Source: Chloroflexia bacterium (GTDB taxonomy: Bacteria; Chloroflexota; Chloroflexia; Thermomicrobiales; JALYUS01). From it: a stretch of DNA of 25,077 bases. The notes beneath the pieces were generated by a model. That model had not been told where the DNA came from, did not search any database, and was given only the letters and a program-made list of their open reading frames with translations. A program made the translations under genes and the position numbers. The DNA is taken from contig JAICIL010000017.1 in NCBI GenBank assembly GCA_025924435.1, positions 1 to 25,077 of the forward strand, given 5' to 3'. This document shows, piece by piece, positions 7,153 through 14,892 of the stretch; the stretch's first letter is position 1; each line of letters opens with the position of its first letter.

Positions 7153-8397
7153 CTATCCGGCGAGGATGCGACGGTACAGGTCCAGCACGCCGTCCGCGGT
7201 GTGGTCGAGCGAGAACGCTTCGGCCATCTGGCTGGCACGCCACGACGCGCTTTCCCACGCTGAGCGGTCATCGAGCAGCCGGGTAATCGCCGCCGCCAAC
7301 GCCGCATGATCGCGCGGCGGCACGGTCGCTCCCGCGCGAAATTGCTCCACATACGCCGCGAGACCGGCCCGCGTGCTGACGACGGAAGGCGTCCCGACAT
7401 CCGCCGCTTCGACGCCGGTCATGTTGAGGCCGTCGAGCAGCGAGGGGATGAGCGCGAGGTCCGCCGCCGCGAAGTAGCGCGGCACATCCTCATACGGTAT
7501 CTGCCCGACAATGCGCACATGCTCCTGCTGGCCGAGCGAGCGGGCGAGATCGTGCAGCGATGCGGCGTACGCGGCGGCGGCCGCGTCGCGCGCCGGCCCG
7601 GCGAAGAGCGCGGTCGTCTCCGGGTGCGCGGCCCGGATGATCGGCAACGCGCGGATCGCATCGTCGAACCCCTTGATCGGCACCATGCGCCCGATGCCGA
7701 TGAGCAGGCGTCCGGGGGGGATCGCGCCGTCACGCTCGAGGTCGGCGCGGCAGTGTGCGCGATAGGCGGCGACGGCATCCGCCGTGAGCGCGTCGTGCGG
7801 CGACTGCGGCGGTTGGACCACGATCCGTTCGGTTGGGCAGCCATACATCGCCGCGACTTCGGCGGTGAGCGGCGAATTCGCCTGGACGAGGGCTGCCCAT
7901 CGCAGCGTGCGCCGGATCGCGGTGCGCGTTGTCGGCAGTCGGCCATACCCATATCCCGTTTCGTCGTCGGTGAGGATATCGCCGCCGGTGAGCGTGACGA
8001 GCGCCGGGGGCGTGCGGCGATCGCGGAGGGCGCGCCGAAACGCGGTCGCATATGGGTAGGCCATGCCGATATGGAGCAGGTCGTAGTGCGCCAATCGCTC
8101 GGGCGTCAGAAACCCGCGCAGCGCGCGCGCAACGCCGGTGAAGGATGCGAACGCCCAGACGCGCGCGGACCAGAAACGCGCGAGCCGCGCCAACCGCGAC
8201 GGCGGCATGGCGAGGGACCAGACCGTCGTGCCATGTCGGTCGGTCTGTCGCTCCACCGCCGCCGTTTGCGTCGCCGCGCCAATCGTCGCGATCTCGACCG
8301 CCGCGCCGCGCGCGCGGAGCGCCGCCACCAGTTCGCCGTGCGTGTGGCTGACCATCGAATCCGGGCGATACGCGCCGGTGAAGTAGAGGACGCGCAT
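7153..8397 (-). CDS. GT4-type glycosyltransferase with DX7E variant
   Basis: This 414-residue GT-B glycosyltransferase opens MRVLYFTGAYRPDSMVSHTH. It carries TGGDILTDDETGYGYG, the donor-domain start LLIGIGRMVPIKGFDD, and FAGPARDAAAAAYAASL. The usual EX7E is DGLNMTGVE (Asp about 322, Glu about 330), a conservative change in the donor-phosphate/hexose-binding pair. The ATG at 8397 overlaps the upstream stop as TGATG and has GGAGGG six bases before it; the longer frame to 8907 covers the neighbour. Transcription from upstream probably continues into the following gap, which carries its own promoter. Sugar and acceptor are unknown. Confidence 0.88.
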   Translation of the reverse strand: MRVLYFTGAYRPDSMVSHTHGELVAALRARGAAVEIATIGAATQTAAVERQTDRHGTTVWSLAMPPSRLARLARFWSARVWAFASFTGVARALRGFLTPERLAHYDLLHIGMAYPYATAFRRALRDRRTPPALVTLTGGDILTDDETGYGYGRLPTTRTAIRRTLRWAALVQANSPLTAEVAAMYGCPTERIVVQPPQSPHDALTADAVAAYRAHCRADLERDGAIPPGRLLIGIGRMVPIKGFDDAIRALPIIRAAHPETTALFAGPARDAAAAAYAASLHDLARSLGQQEHVRIVGQIPYEDVPRYFAAADLALIPSLLDGLNMTGVEAADVGTPSVVSTRAGLAAYVEQFRAGATVPPRDHAALAAAITRLLDDRSAWESASWRASQMAEAFSLDHTADGVLDLYRRILAG

Positions 8398-9590
8398 CAG
8401 CGGCCCTCCGCGATCAAGGAGGCGTAGAGCGCCTCGAATTGACGCGCCACGACGCGCGCCTCGTACCGCTCGGCGACATCGCGCTCCGCCGCCCGCGCCA
8501 GCCGCGTCCGCAGCGCCGCGTCGCCGAGCAGCCGAATCAGCGCCGCCGCGAGCGCGGGCGGATCGTCCGGCTCCGCGACGATGCCCGTCTCGCCGTCGCG
8601 GACGATTTCGTTGCAGGCGGGCACATTCGTCGTCACGACGGGCGTGCCGACCATCATCGCCTCGACGAGCGGGATGCCGAACCCTTCGTAGCGCGCCGGT
8701 AATGTCAGCACCCACGACGAGCGGAGGAGGCGGATTTTCTCTTGCTCGGAGACCCGCCCCGGCGCTTCGACAGCGCCTGCAACGTCGAGTTCGCGCACCA
8801 GGGCGTCGAAGTCGGCCCGGTCGCGCCCGGTATGCCCGGCGAAAATGAACCGTGCTCCCGGTATCGCCGCGACGACATCCGGGATCGCGCGCACGAGGAT
8901 GTCCCACCCCTTGCGGTACTTCGTCTGACCGAGGAAGAGCACCGTCGGGGATGCGGCGCGCGCAATCGGCTCGTCGCTCGCCAGCAACGTTTCGTCAATG
9001 CCGACCGGGATGAAATGGACGCGCGCTTCCGGCACGCCGAGCGACTGAAGCACCTGTTTCTCGTGCAGCGACATCGCATGGACGGCATCGGCGGCGAAGA
9101 GCGGCCGGTGCTGGAGCCAGATCGCCGCACCTCGCTGAATGCCCGCCGCCCTTGCCGTGCGCGCCAGCGACGGTTGGATCCGCTCGGGGTGCATCGGTGT
9201 GTCGAGCGGACGGTCCGTGTCGTCCACGAGGGCGGGATCGTGCAGGATGCCGTACGGGGAGAAGACGACCGGGATGCGGCGCGCATGGTACGCCGGCAGT
9301 GCGAGCGCGGCCAGGCGGTTGCTGAGATGGTGGAGATGCGCGACATCCGGCCGCTCCCGCGCGATCCAGCCGAGGACGCCGGGCGTGAAAAAGCCCTTGC
9401 GCCGGATGCGATGGACGACCGCGCCGCCGATCACGTCGTGATGCGCGTTGATCATCGCGGATGACTTGGCGAAATAGGTCAGCGCGCGCACGGTATGGCC
9501 GTCCGCGACAAACTGGCGCGCGAGCGTCGCCTCCGGGAACGAGGGGAAGCCCCGAACGATCCCGATGGTCGTCACGAAATCAATCTTCAC
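8397..9590 (-). CDS. GT4-type glycosyltransferase
   Basis: This is a 397-residue GT-B enzyme. The N-domain begins VKIDFVTTIGIVRGFPSFPE and includes HLHHLSNRLAALALPAYHARRIPVV, a common acceptor-domain strand. The donor domain has VLFLGQTKYRKGWDILVRAIP and FIFAGHTGRDR, with a complete EX7E (EGFGIPLVE, Glu about 302 and 310) and VVTTNVPACNEIV. Start: GTG at 9590 with GGGAGG six bases upstream; an extension to 9659 would lack a fold and lie on the previous gene, which it overlaps by 11 bp. Likely adds one sugar of the repeat unit or glycolipid. Confidence 0.9.
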   Translation of the reverse strand: MKIDFVTTIGIVRGFPSFPEATLARQFVADGHTVRALTYFAKSSAMINAHHDVIGGAVVHRIRRKGFFTPGVLGWIARERPDVAHLHHLSNRLAALALPAYHARRIPVVFSPYGILHDPALVDDTDRPLDTPMHPERIQPSLARTARAAGIQRGAAIWLQHRPLFAADAVHAMSLHEKQVLQSLGVPEARVHFIPVGIDETLLASDEPIARAASPTVLFLGQTKYRKGWDILVRAIPDVVAAIPGARFIFAGHTGRDRADFDALVRELDVAGAVEAPGRVSEQEKIRLLRSSWVLTLPARYEGFGIPLVEAMMVGTPVVTTNVPACNEIVRDGETGIVAEPDDPPALAAALIRLLGDAALRTRLARAAERDVAERYEARVVARQFEALYASLIAEGR

Positions 9591-10716
9591 CGAGCGCCTC
9601 CCGGTAGAGCCGCAGCACATGATCCGTGACGACCGGCCACGCGAAGTTCGCGACGACATGCGCGCGACCCGCCGCGCCCATCGCCCGGCCCCGTTCGGGC
9701 TGATCGAGCAACGTCTGGATCGCGGCCGCGCGCGCGGGCGGGTCGCGCGGCGGGACGAGCAGGCCGGTCTCGCCGTCGCGCACGACCTCCGGGAAGCCGC
9801 CGAAGCGGGTCGCCACGACGGGCCGCGCGCAGGCCGACGCCTCGGCCAGCGCCATGCCGAAGGTCTCGTTCGCGAAACTGGTCCCGACTACGACGTCGGC
9901 GGAGGCGTACATCTCCGGCAATCGCGCATGATCGGTCGCGCCGAGGAGATGGACGCGCTCCGCGATGCCGAGGGAGTGGGCGGCATCGCGCAGGCGCAAC
10001 GACTCCGGCCCGTCGCCGACGATCGCGAGATGGGCGGGGCAATCGAGGAGCGCGAGGGCGCGGAGCGCGTCAATCGTCCCCTTCCAGCGCTCCAACCGGC
10101 CAACCCAGAGGATGATCGGCGCGTCCCCGCCCGCGATGCGTCGCCGCCATGCCGCATCCGGCGCACGCGGCGAGAATCGGTCGGTATCTATGCCGTTGTA
10201 GATGACATGCGCCGCTCTCCCATATCGCTCGCGCACCTCGGCGGCATTGTAGGCGCTGCACGCCGTGAAGGTCGTAATGGCATCGGTGAACCGGCGATCG
10301 CCGGGGAAAAAATCGCGGCCATGCGAACTGTAGACGATGCGCGCGCCGGTTTGCTTGGCGATCAACGTCGCGAGCGGGAAATCGAAGGGCTTGTGGATGT
10401 GGACGAGGTCGAACGCGCCGCGCTCGATCACACCGCGCGCCCGCACGCCGAACGAGAGCCGCTCCAGCAGTTTCGTCAAGCCGTACCGCCGCCCGAGGAC
10501 GGGGACGTGCCGCATCCGCGCGCGGTCGAGATAGGGGACGGTCGCGACCCGCACGCCCGGTATCTCCCGCCGTGGGGTGAATGATGGCGCGGCGCCGCCC
10601 ACGACCGTCACGGCGGCGCCGCGCCGCGCGAGATGCTCCGCGAGGCCCCAGACGAACGTTTCCACGCCGCCGATCTTCGTCGTCGTGGTGAGATTGACGA
10701 GGGCGACACGCGTCAC
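9580..10716 (-). CDS. GT4-type glycosyltransferase
   Basis: This 378-residue GT-B enzyme starts VTRVALVNLTTTTKIGGVET, a classic GT4 'GGVET' acceptor loop. It continues with HIHKPFDFPLATLIAKQTGARIVYSSHG, IYNGIDTDRFSP, the donor strand ILWVGRLERWKGTIDAL, IVGDGPE and EX7E (ETFGMALAE, Glu about 284 and 292). All motifs expected of an active enzyme are present. The GTG at 10716 overlaps the flippase stop as GTGA. The ribosome site is weak (GGGA), which fits translational coupling. Of the six GT4 genes this one is closest to the family consensus. Confidence 0.92.
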   Translation of the reverse strand: MTRVALVNLTTTTKIGGVETFVWGLAEHLARRGAAVTVVGGAAPSFTPRREIPGVRVATVPYLDRARMRHVPVLGRRYGLTKLLERLSFGVRARGVIERGAFDLVHIHKPFDFPLATLIAKQTGARIVYSSHGRDFFPGDRRFTDAITTFTACSAYNAAEVRERYGRAAHVIYNGIDTDRFSPRAPDAAWRRRIAGGDAPIILWVGRLERWKGTIDALRALALLDCPAHLAIVGDGPESLRLRDAAHSLGIAERVHLLGATDHARLPEMYASADVVVGTSFANETFGMALAEASACARPVVATRFGGFPEVVRDGETGLLVPPRDPPARAAAIQTLLDQPERGRAMGAAGRAHVVANFAWPVVTDHVLRLYREALGED

Positions 10717-12377
10717 GTCCGCGTCCCGATCAGGAGCCGGAGGACGAGGCCGCGCGCGGGGATGCGCAGCGTGCGCAGGCGCTCGATGTCGCTCTGCTCG
10801 ACGCCGCCGATCCGCCGGAAGACGGCCAAATAGACCGCGCCGCCGAGTGCCGCGACGATCCCCGTCACGGCGAGCCAGAAGACGCGGTGCAGCCCACCGC
10901 CCGGGCTGTCCGGCACACGCGCGAGGGTGAACGACAGGCCGCCGACGACGACGGCCATGCAGCCCGACGCGATGGCGACGCGCCGGACGAAATCGAGCGG
11001 ATAGCGGATCGGCAGCGACGTCACCGCGAAGACGGTGCCGACCAGCGCGGCAAGGAAAGCCAGGCCGCCGGAGGTCAGCGCCGCGCCCATCGCCCCGTAC
11101 ACGCGAGCGGTGAAGAACATAATCGGGAAGGCGAGCAGCGCGATGGCGCGCGCCGCGATCACCGGCTTGTACCGCTCGAAGGTGAGGAGCACGGTCGTGC
11201 CCGTGCTGAGGCACGCCTCCGCGAAGAGGAAGGCGATGAGGACGATGCAGACGCCGGTGAACGAGACGTATTTCGGATAGAGGATGCGGAAGAGATTCGG
11301 GATCAAGAGGGCGAGGCCGACCGCGCCCGGCACGAGGACGAGCGCGAGGAAGCGGGCGACGAGCGCGAAGGCGATGTCGAGTTGCCGGAAGTCGCGCGCG
11401 GTGAAAATCCGCGTGAAGATCGGCACCTGGATGCCGATGATCGGCGTGGTGAGCGCGCTGAGAATCTCGCGCACCGAGCCGTTCGCGACGCGGTAGCCCG
11501 CGATGTCGTCCGCGTTCGTGAGAATGAGGGCCGCGAACGCGTACGACGTGAGGAAACTCGTCACCTGCAAGGCGTACTGGAGCGACGAATAGAAGACGAA
11601 GCGACGGATGGGCAGCGGCCGGTCGTGCTCCTCGTCGGGGACATACTGGCGCTCGACATCCGCCGATTCCCGCACCGCGAACGTCGCATAGCCGCCCGCG
11701 AGGAACATCGCGGCGAGCGCGACGAGCACCCGCCCGACGAGCACGATGGCGATATTCCCGCCGCTCAGCACGATCACCGTGACGACGATCGGATCGAGCA
11801 AGGTGACGAAGATCGTGATGATATTCCAACTCTTGTTCTTGAAGGTGGCGACCAGGCTCTGCATCGCCACGTCGTAGAACGCCCCAACGAGGACGAGCGA
11901 GACGACGGAGAAGAAGATCGTCCAATGCTCGCTTTGGACGATGCGCGCGACGTCCGGCTGATCCGATGGCACGCGACCATCGAGGTAGCGGAAGAACGCG
12001 TTATGGAAGAGCAGCGCGAAGGCGATCACCGGCGCGAGCACCGCGAATTTGAAGCCGAAGACCCACGACAAGAGCGTGCGGACGCCGCGCCGCCCCTGAC
12101 GGCCCGCCACCTCCGGCAGGAATTTGACGACGCTCCGCTCGGTGCCGAGGTCCACGAGCGAGCCGGAGGTGACGCCGACCGACAGGGCGAGGACGTAGAC
12201 GCCGAATTCGGCGCGTGGGAGCGCGTTGGCGAGGACGAGTTGGGCGAGCAGATGCGCGCCGAGTTTCGCGGGCAGCAGGACGGTGTTCCAGAAGGCGGCG
12301 CGGGTCGCGTGCGTGCCGAGCGCGGCCCGGCCGGCGTCTCGGTCGGTGGGCGGGGCGGTCGTGGCCGGGGTGCTCAT
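10713..12377 (-). CDS. Wzx-like oligosaccharide flippase (MOP superfamily)
   Basis: This 554-residue integral membrane protein has about 12-14 hydrophobic segments and no large soluble domain. It opens with a Ser/Thr/Pro-rich cytoplasmic tail, then AAFWNTVLLPAKLGAHLLAQLVLANALPRAEFGVYVLA. The pattern 'N.A.R..FG.Y.LA' is typical of polysaccharide biosynthesis/Wzx proteins. Other segments (GTERSVVKFLPEVAG; YPKYVSFTGVCIVLIAFLF) fit the same family. It should flip the lipid-linked glycan made by the neighbouring glycosyltransferases across the cytoplasmic membrane. The ATG at 12377 has GAGG four bases upstream and an ATGA overlap with the previous gene; the open frame to 12881 is a shadow of that gene. 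No Wzy-type polymerase sits next to it. Confidence 0.85.
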   Translation of the reverse strand: MSTPATTAPPTDRDAGRAALGTHATRAAFWNTVLLPAKLGAHLLAQLVLANALPRAEFGVYVLALSVGVTSGSLVDLGTERSVVKFLPEVAGRQGRRGVRTLLSWVFGFKFAVLAPVIAFALLFHNAFFRYLDGRVPSDQPDVARIVQSEHWTIFFSVVSLVLVGAFYDVAMQSLVATFKNKSWNIITIFVTLLDPIVVTVIVLSGGNIAIVLVGRVLVALAAMFLAGGYATFAVRESADVERQYVPDEEHDRPLPIRRFVFYSSLQYALQVTSFLTSYAFAALILTNADDIAGYRVANGSVREILSALTTPIIGIQVPIFTRIFTARDFRQLDIAFALVARFLALVLVPGAVGLALLIPNLFRILYPKYVSFTGVCIVLIAFLFAEACLSTGTTVLLTFERYKPVIAARAIALLAFPIMFFTARVYGAMGAALTSGGLAFLAALVGTVFAVTSLPIRYPLDFVRRVAIASGCMAVVVGGLSFTLARVPDSPGGGLHRVFWLAVTGIVAALGGAVYLAVFRRIGGVEQSDIERLRTLRIPARGLVLRLLIGTRT

Positions 12378-13261
12378 GCTGCCTCGCTCGCGCGGCGGAG
12401 CGCGAGTTCGAAGGCGCTCGCAACCGCGAACCGGTACAGCCGGTAGACGGGCCCCACCAGCCCAACGCGCGCGAGCAGCCGCACGACCGGCGCATACTTC
12501 CCGGCGGGTGCGGACGACTGTTCGGAAAGCAATTGCTCCTTCGTATCGGTGACGCTGAAGCCGAGGGCGCGCGCGCGCCGCCGGAATCCGGCAAAACTGT
12601 CGTAGTACATGTCGCCAAGTCGCTGATTGTCGCTGAAGTGTGCCGCGCGCTTGGAGCGTCCGATTCGCTCGACGATCCGCTCCCCGATGGGGCGCGGCAG
12701 CCAGTTGACGGCGAAGAGATGATAATGCGGGTCGCGCCACGCGAACCGGTTGATGACGGTGACGAGCGCCACGCCATCCGGTGCGAGGACGCGCCCGATT
12801 TCCCGCATCGTCTGATCCGGGTCGCGGACATGCTCGAGGATGTCCTGCGCGAGCACGAGGTCGAAGGCTGAATCGGGGCACGGCAAGGCTTCACCGACGC
12901 CACGGATGACGCGGGCGGGGAGACCATGGCGCATGGCGCGCAAGCGGGTGATGCGGCAGTAGTCCGCGCTCGGTTCGACACCGACCGCGCGCATGCCGTT
13001 GAGCGCCGCCGCGACGAGGAAGCCGCCCATGCCGGAGCCGATATCCAATACCCGTGCCTCCGTGTGATGCTCTTTCTGGCGCGCAATCGCCCGGAAGCGC
13101 GCCGCCTGGTGGTCTTCCTGCCACAGCCGGTCCTCGCGCCACCGATCGTAGTTCTTCCGCCAGCGCATGTGCGCGGTCCAGCGGTCCACCAATGCGACGA
13201 GTTCGGCTTCATGCCGCGCCGCTGCGCGTTCATCCCTCGGTATCGTCGCGGTCATGCTCAT
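12374..13261 (-). CDS. Class I SAM-dependent methyltransferase, first gene of cluster
   Basis: This methyltransferase of about 295 residues carries VLDIGSGMGG (about 71-80), AVGVEPSADY, RGVGEALPCPDSAFDLV and QDILEHVRDPDQTMREIGRVLAPDG, all standard SAM-fold landmarks. An Arg/Trp-rich N-terminal helix (RWRKNYDRWREDRLWQ) precedes the domain, and the C-terminus continues about 80 residues past it. ATG at 13261 is chosen (AAAGG a few bases upstream); ATG at 13255 is equally possible, and the frame stays open to 13333. It leads the 11-gene cluster and is coupled to the flippase by ATGA. Likely role: methylation of a glycan building block, perhaps a terminal sugar; this is inferred from location. 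Confidence 0.82.
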   Translation of the reverse strand: MSMTATIPRDERAAARHEAELVALVDRWTAHMRWRKNYDRWREDRLWQEDHQAARFRAIARQKEHHTEARVLDIGSGMGGFLVAAALNGMRAVGVEPSADYCRITRLRAMRHGLPARVIRGVGEALPCPDSAFDLVLAQDILEHVRDPDQTMREIGRVLAPDGVALVTVINRFAWRDPHYHLFAVNWLPRPIGERIVERIGRSKRAAHFSDNQRLGDMYYDSFAGFRRRARALGFSVTDTKEQLLSEQSSAPAGKYAPVVRLLARVGLVGPVYRLYRFAVASAFELALRRASEAA

Positions 13262-13316
13262 TCGACCTTTGCCACGCTCATCGCGCCCATTCCGCAGTGA
13301 ACGTACACCGCTCACC

Positions 13317-13331
13317 GCGCGCCATCCTATC
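13317..13331 (-). promoter_or_regulatory. Possible promoter of the polysaccharide cluster
   Basis: In the 92-bp gap after the lpd stop the minus strand reads TGA-TAGGAT (TAGGAT at 13329-13324), which could act as an extended -10 with a start near 13317. The hexamer matches only four of six consensus bases and no convincing -35 is present. It is reported because a cluster of this size should have a promoter here. It could also be cotranscribed from lpd; no clear terminator separates the two. Confidence 0.3.
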
Positions 13332-13353
13332 ACAGCGTATCAATCGTCGCGCG

Positions 13354-14778
13354 TCAGCGGAGCGCGTGGACCGGGCGGCCGTGGACGATGCCGAGCGCCG
13401 CCTCATGGATCGCTTCCGGCAGCGTGGGATGGGCGTGGATCGTGCGCGCCACATCGGCGGCGGTCGCGCCGAGTTGCAGACCGAGGGCGAGTTCCGCGAT
13501 TAAGTCGCTGGCGCGCGGGCCGATGATATGCGCGCCGAGCAGTTTCTGCGCGTCGTCGCACACGAGTTTGACGACGCCCGCCGTCTCGCCGAGGATCTGC
13601 GCGCGGCCAATCGCCGCGAAGGGGAAGACGCTCGTGCGCACGGCCGCGCCGAACCGCTCGCGCGCCTGCTCCTCGGTCAGGCCGACACCGGCGATTTCCG
13701 GCAGCGTGAAGACGCAGTTCGGCACGACCGAGGCGTCATATTGCGCGTCGTGGCCCTTGATGTTTTCGACGACGATCTCGCCCTGCATCGAGGCGGTATG
13801 CGCCAACTGCGGCATCAGCGCGACATCGCCGATCGCGAAGACGCCGGGCACGTTGGTGCGCAATCCGGCGTCCACCTTCACCGCGCGCCGGTCTTTCTCC
13901 AGCGGCACATCCGCCGCCCATGCGCCCTCCGTGTACGGCACGCGCCCGACCGCGACCAGCACCGCGTCCGCTTCGACGGACTTTTTGCCCTCCGCCGTGC
14001 TGTAGTGGACGGCGAGGTCGTCGTCGTCGCCCCAGGTCACCTCTTCCACCGACGCATCCACGGTGATGGCGAGGCCGAGTTTTCGATACATCGGCAGCGC
14101 GCGGCGGATCATCTCCGGCTCGACGCCGGTGAGGATGTTCGGCAGGCGCTCGACGACGCTGACCGTCGTGCCGAGCGCGGCGAAAATCGTCGCGAACTCC
14201 ATGCCGATGATCCCGCCGCCGATCACGGCGAGCCGCTTCGGCTGCGTGGTCAGCGCAAGGATACCGTCCGATGTGACGACGCCCGGCAGATCGAGGCCCG
14301 GAATCGGGATCATGCTGGGCGCCGAGCCGGTGGCGATGATGACGTTCTCCGCCGTGATTTCGCGCGTGCCGCCGTCAATGTCGTTCACCGCGAGGCGGTG
14401 CGGCGGCGCGGCGGTGAGCAGGCAGCCGGTGCCGCGCAGGACGCTAATTTTGTTGCCCTGCATCAGGCCGTCAATGCCGCGGACGAGATTGCGGACAACA
14501 TCGTCCTTGTGGGCCATCACGGTCGCGAAGTCGAGCGTCGCGTCGCCAACCTGTACGCCGTAGGTCGCCGCGTCGTGGACGGTGCGCCACACTTCCGCCG
14601 TATGGTGCAGCGCCTTCGTCGGGATACATCCCCAGTTGAGGCAGGTGCCACCGAGCGGGCCGCGGTCAATCAAGGCGACGGACAACCCTTCTTGCGCGGC
14701 GCGGATCGCGGCAACATAGCCGCCGGGGCCACCGCCGATTATCGCGACATCGAACGTGGATGCCGAGTTCATTGCCAT
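13354..14778 (-). CDS. lpdA: Dihydrolipoamide dehydrogenase (E3)
   Basis: This 474-residue, full-length E3 flavoprotein reoxidises dihydrolipoamide of 2-oxoacid dehydrogenase complexes or the glycine cleavage system, passing electrons through FAD and a disulfide to NAD+. Visible motifs: FAD-binding GGGPGG at 15-20; redox pair Cys46/Cys51 in GGTCLNWGCIPTK; NAD-binding GGGIIGMEFA; FAD-contacting VFAIGDV; catalytic His450 and Glu455 in HPTLPEA. All catalytic residues are intact. The ATG at 14778 has GAGGAG ten bases upstream; ATG 14772 is an alternative. No E1, E2 or gcv genes are in the window, so it is an orphan copy between two glycan blocks. Confidence 0.95.
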   Translation of the reverse strand: MAMNSASTFDVAIIGGGPGGYVAAIRAAQEGLSVALIDRGPLGGTCLNWGCIPTKALHHTAEVWRTVHDAATYGVQVGDATLDFATVMAHKDDVVRNLVRGIDGLMQGNKISVLRGTGCLLTAAPPHRLAVNDIDGGTREITAENVIIATGSAPSMIPIPGLDLPGVVTSDGILALTTQPKRLAVIGGGIIGMEFATIFAALGTTVSVVERLPNILTGVEPEMIRRALPMYRKLGLAITVDASVEEVTWGDDDDLAVHYSTAEGKKSVEADAVLVAVGRVPYTEGAWAADVPLEKDRRAVKVDAGLRTNVPGVFAIGDVALMPQLAHTASMQGEIVVENIKGHDAQYDASVVPNCVFTLPEIAGVGLTEEQARERFGAAVRTSVFPFAAIGRAQILGETAGVVKLVCDDAQKLLGAHIIGPRASDLIAELALGLQLGATAADVARTIHAHPTLPEAIHEAALGIVHGRPVHALR

Positions 14779-14863
14779 GTCGTTTCCGCTCCTCGACTCG
14801 TTTCAGTGTGGGCCGAATACCGCACCATTGATGACAACAACGGCATATTCCGGCCCTCGGCAG

Positions 14864-14892
14864 AGGGTACGCGCGCGGCGCACGCCGGTCAA
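14864..14892 (-). promoter_or_regulatory. Possible promoter of lpd
   Basis: On the minus strand TTGACC (14892-14887) is followed after 17 nt by TACCCT (14869-14864). The -35 is good and the spacing ideal, but the -10 is weak. It overlaps the stop of the upstream membrane protein gene and would give a leader of about 80 nt before ATG 14778. A small hairpin (CCCTC-GGCA-GAGGG) at 14854-14867 overlaps the -10. Confidence 0.35.

Noticed and set aside
10887..12446. Plus-strand open frame (519 codons) antisense to the flippase
   Set aside because: Highly charged, motif-free composition (Glu/Arg/Asp), the typical antisense image of a hydrophobic membrane protein gene.
14854..14867. Intrinsic terminator after the GT-C-like gene
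   Set aside because: The hairpin has only five pairs and no following T-run on either strand.
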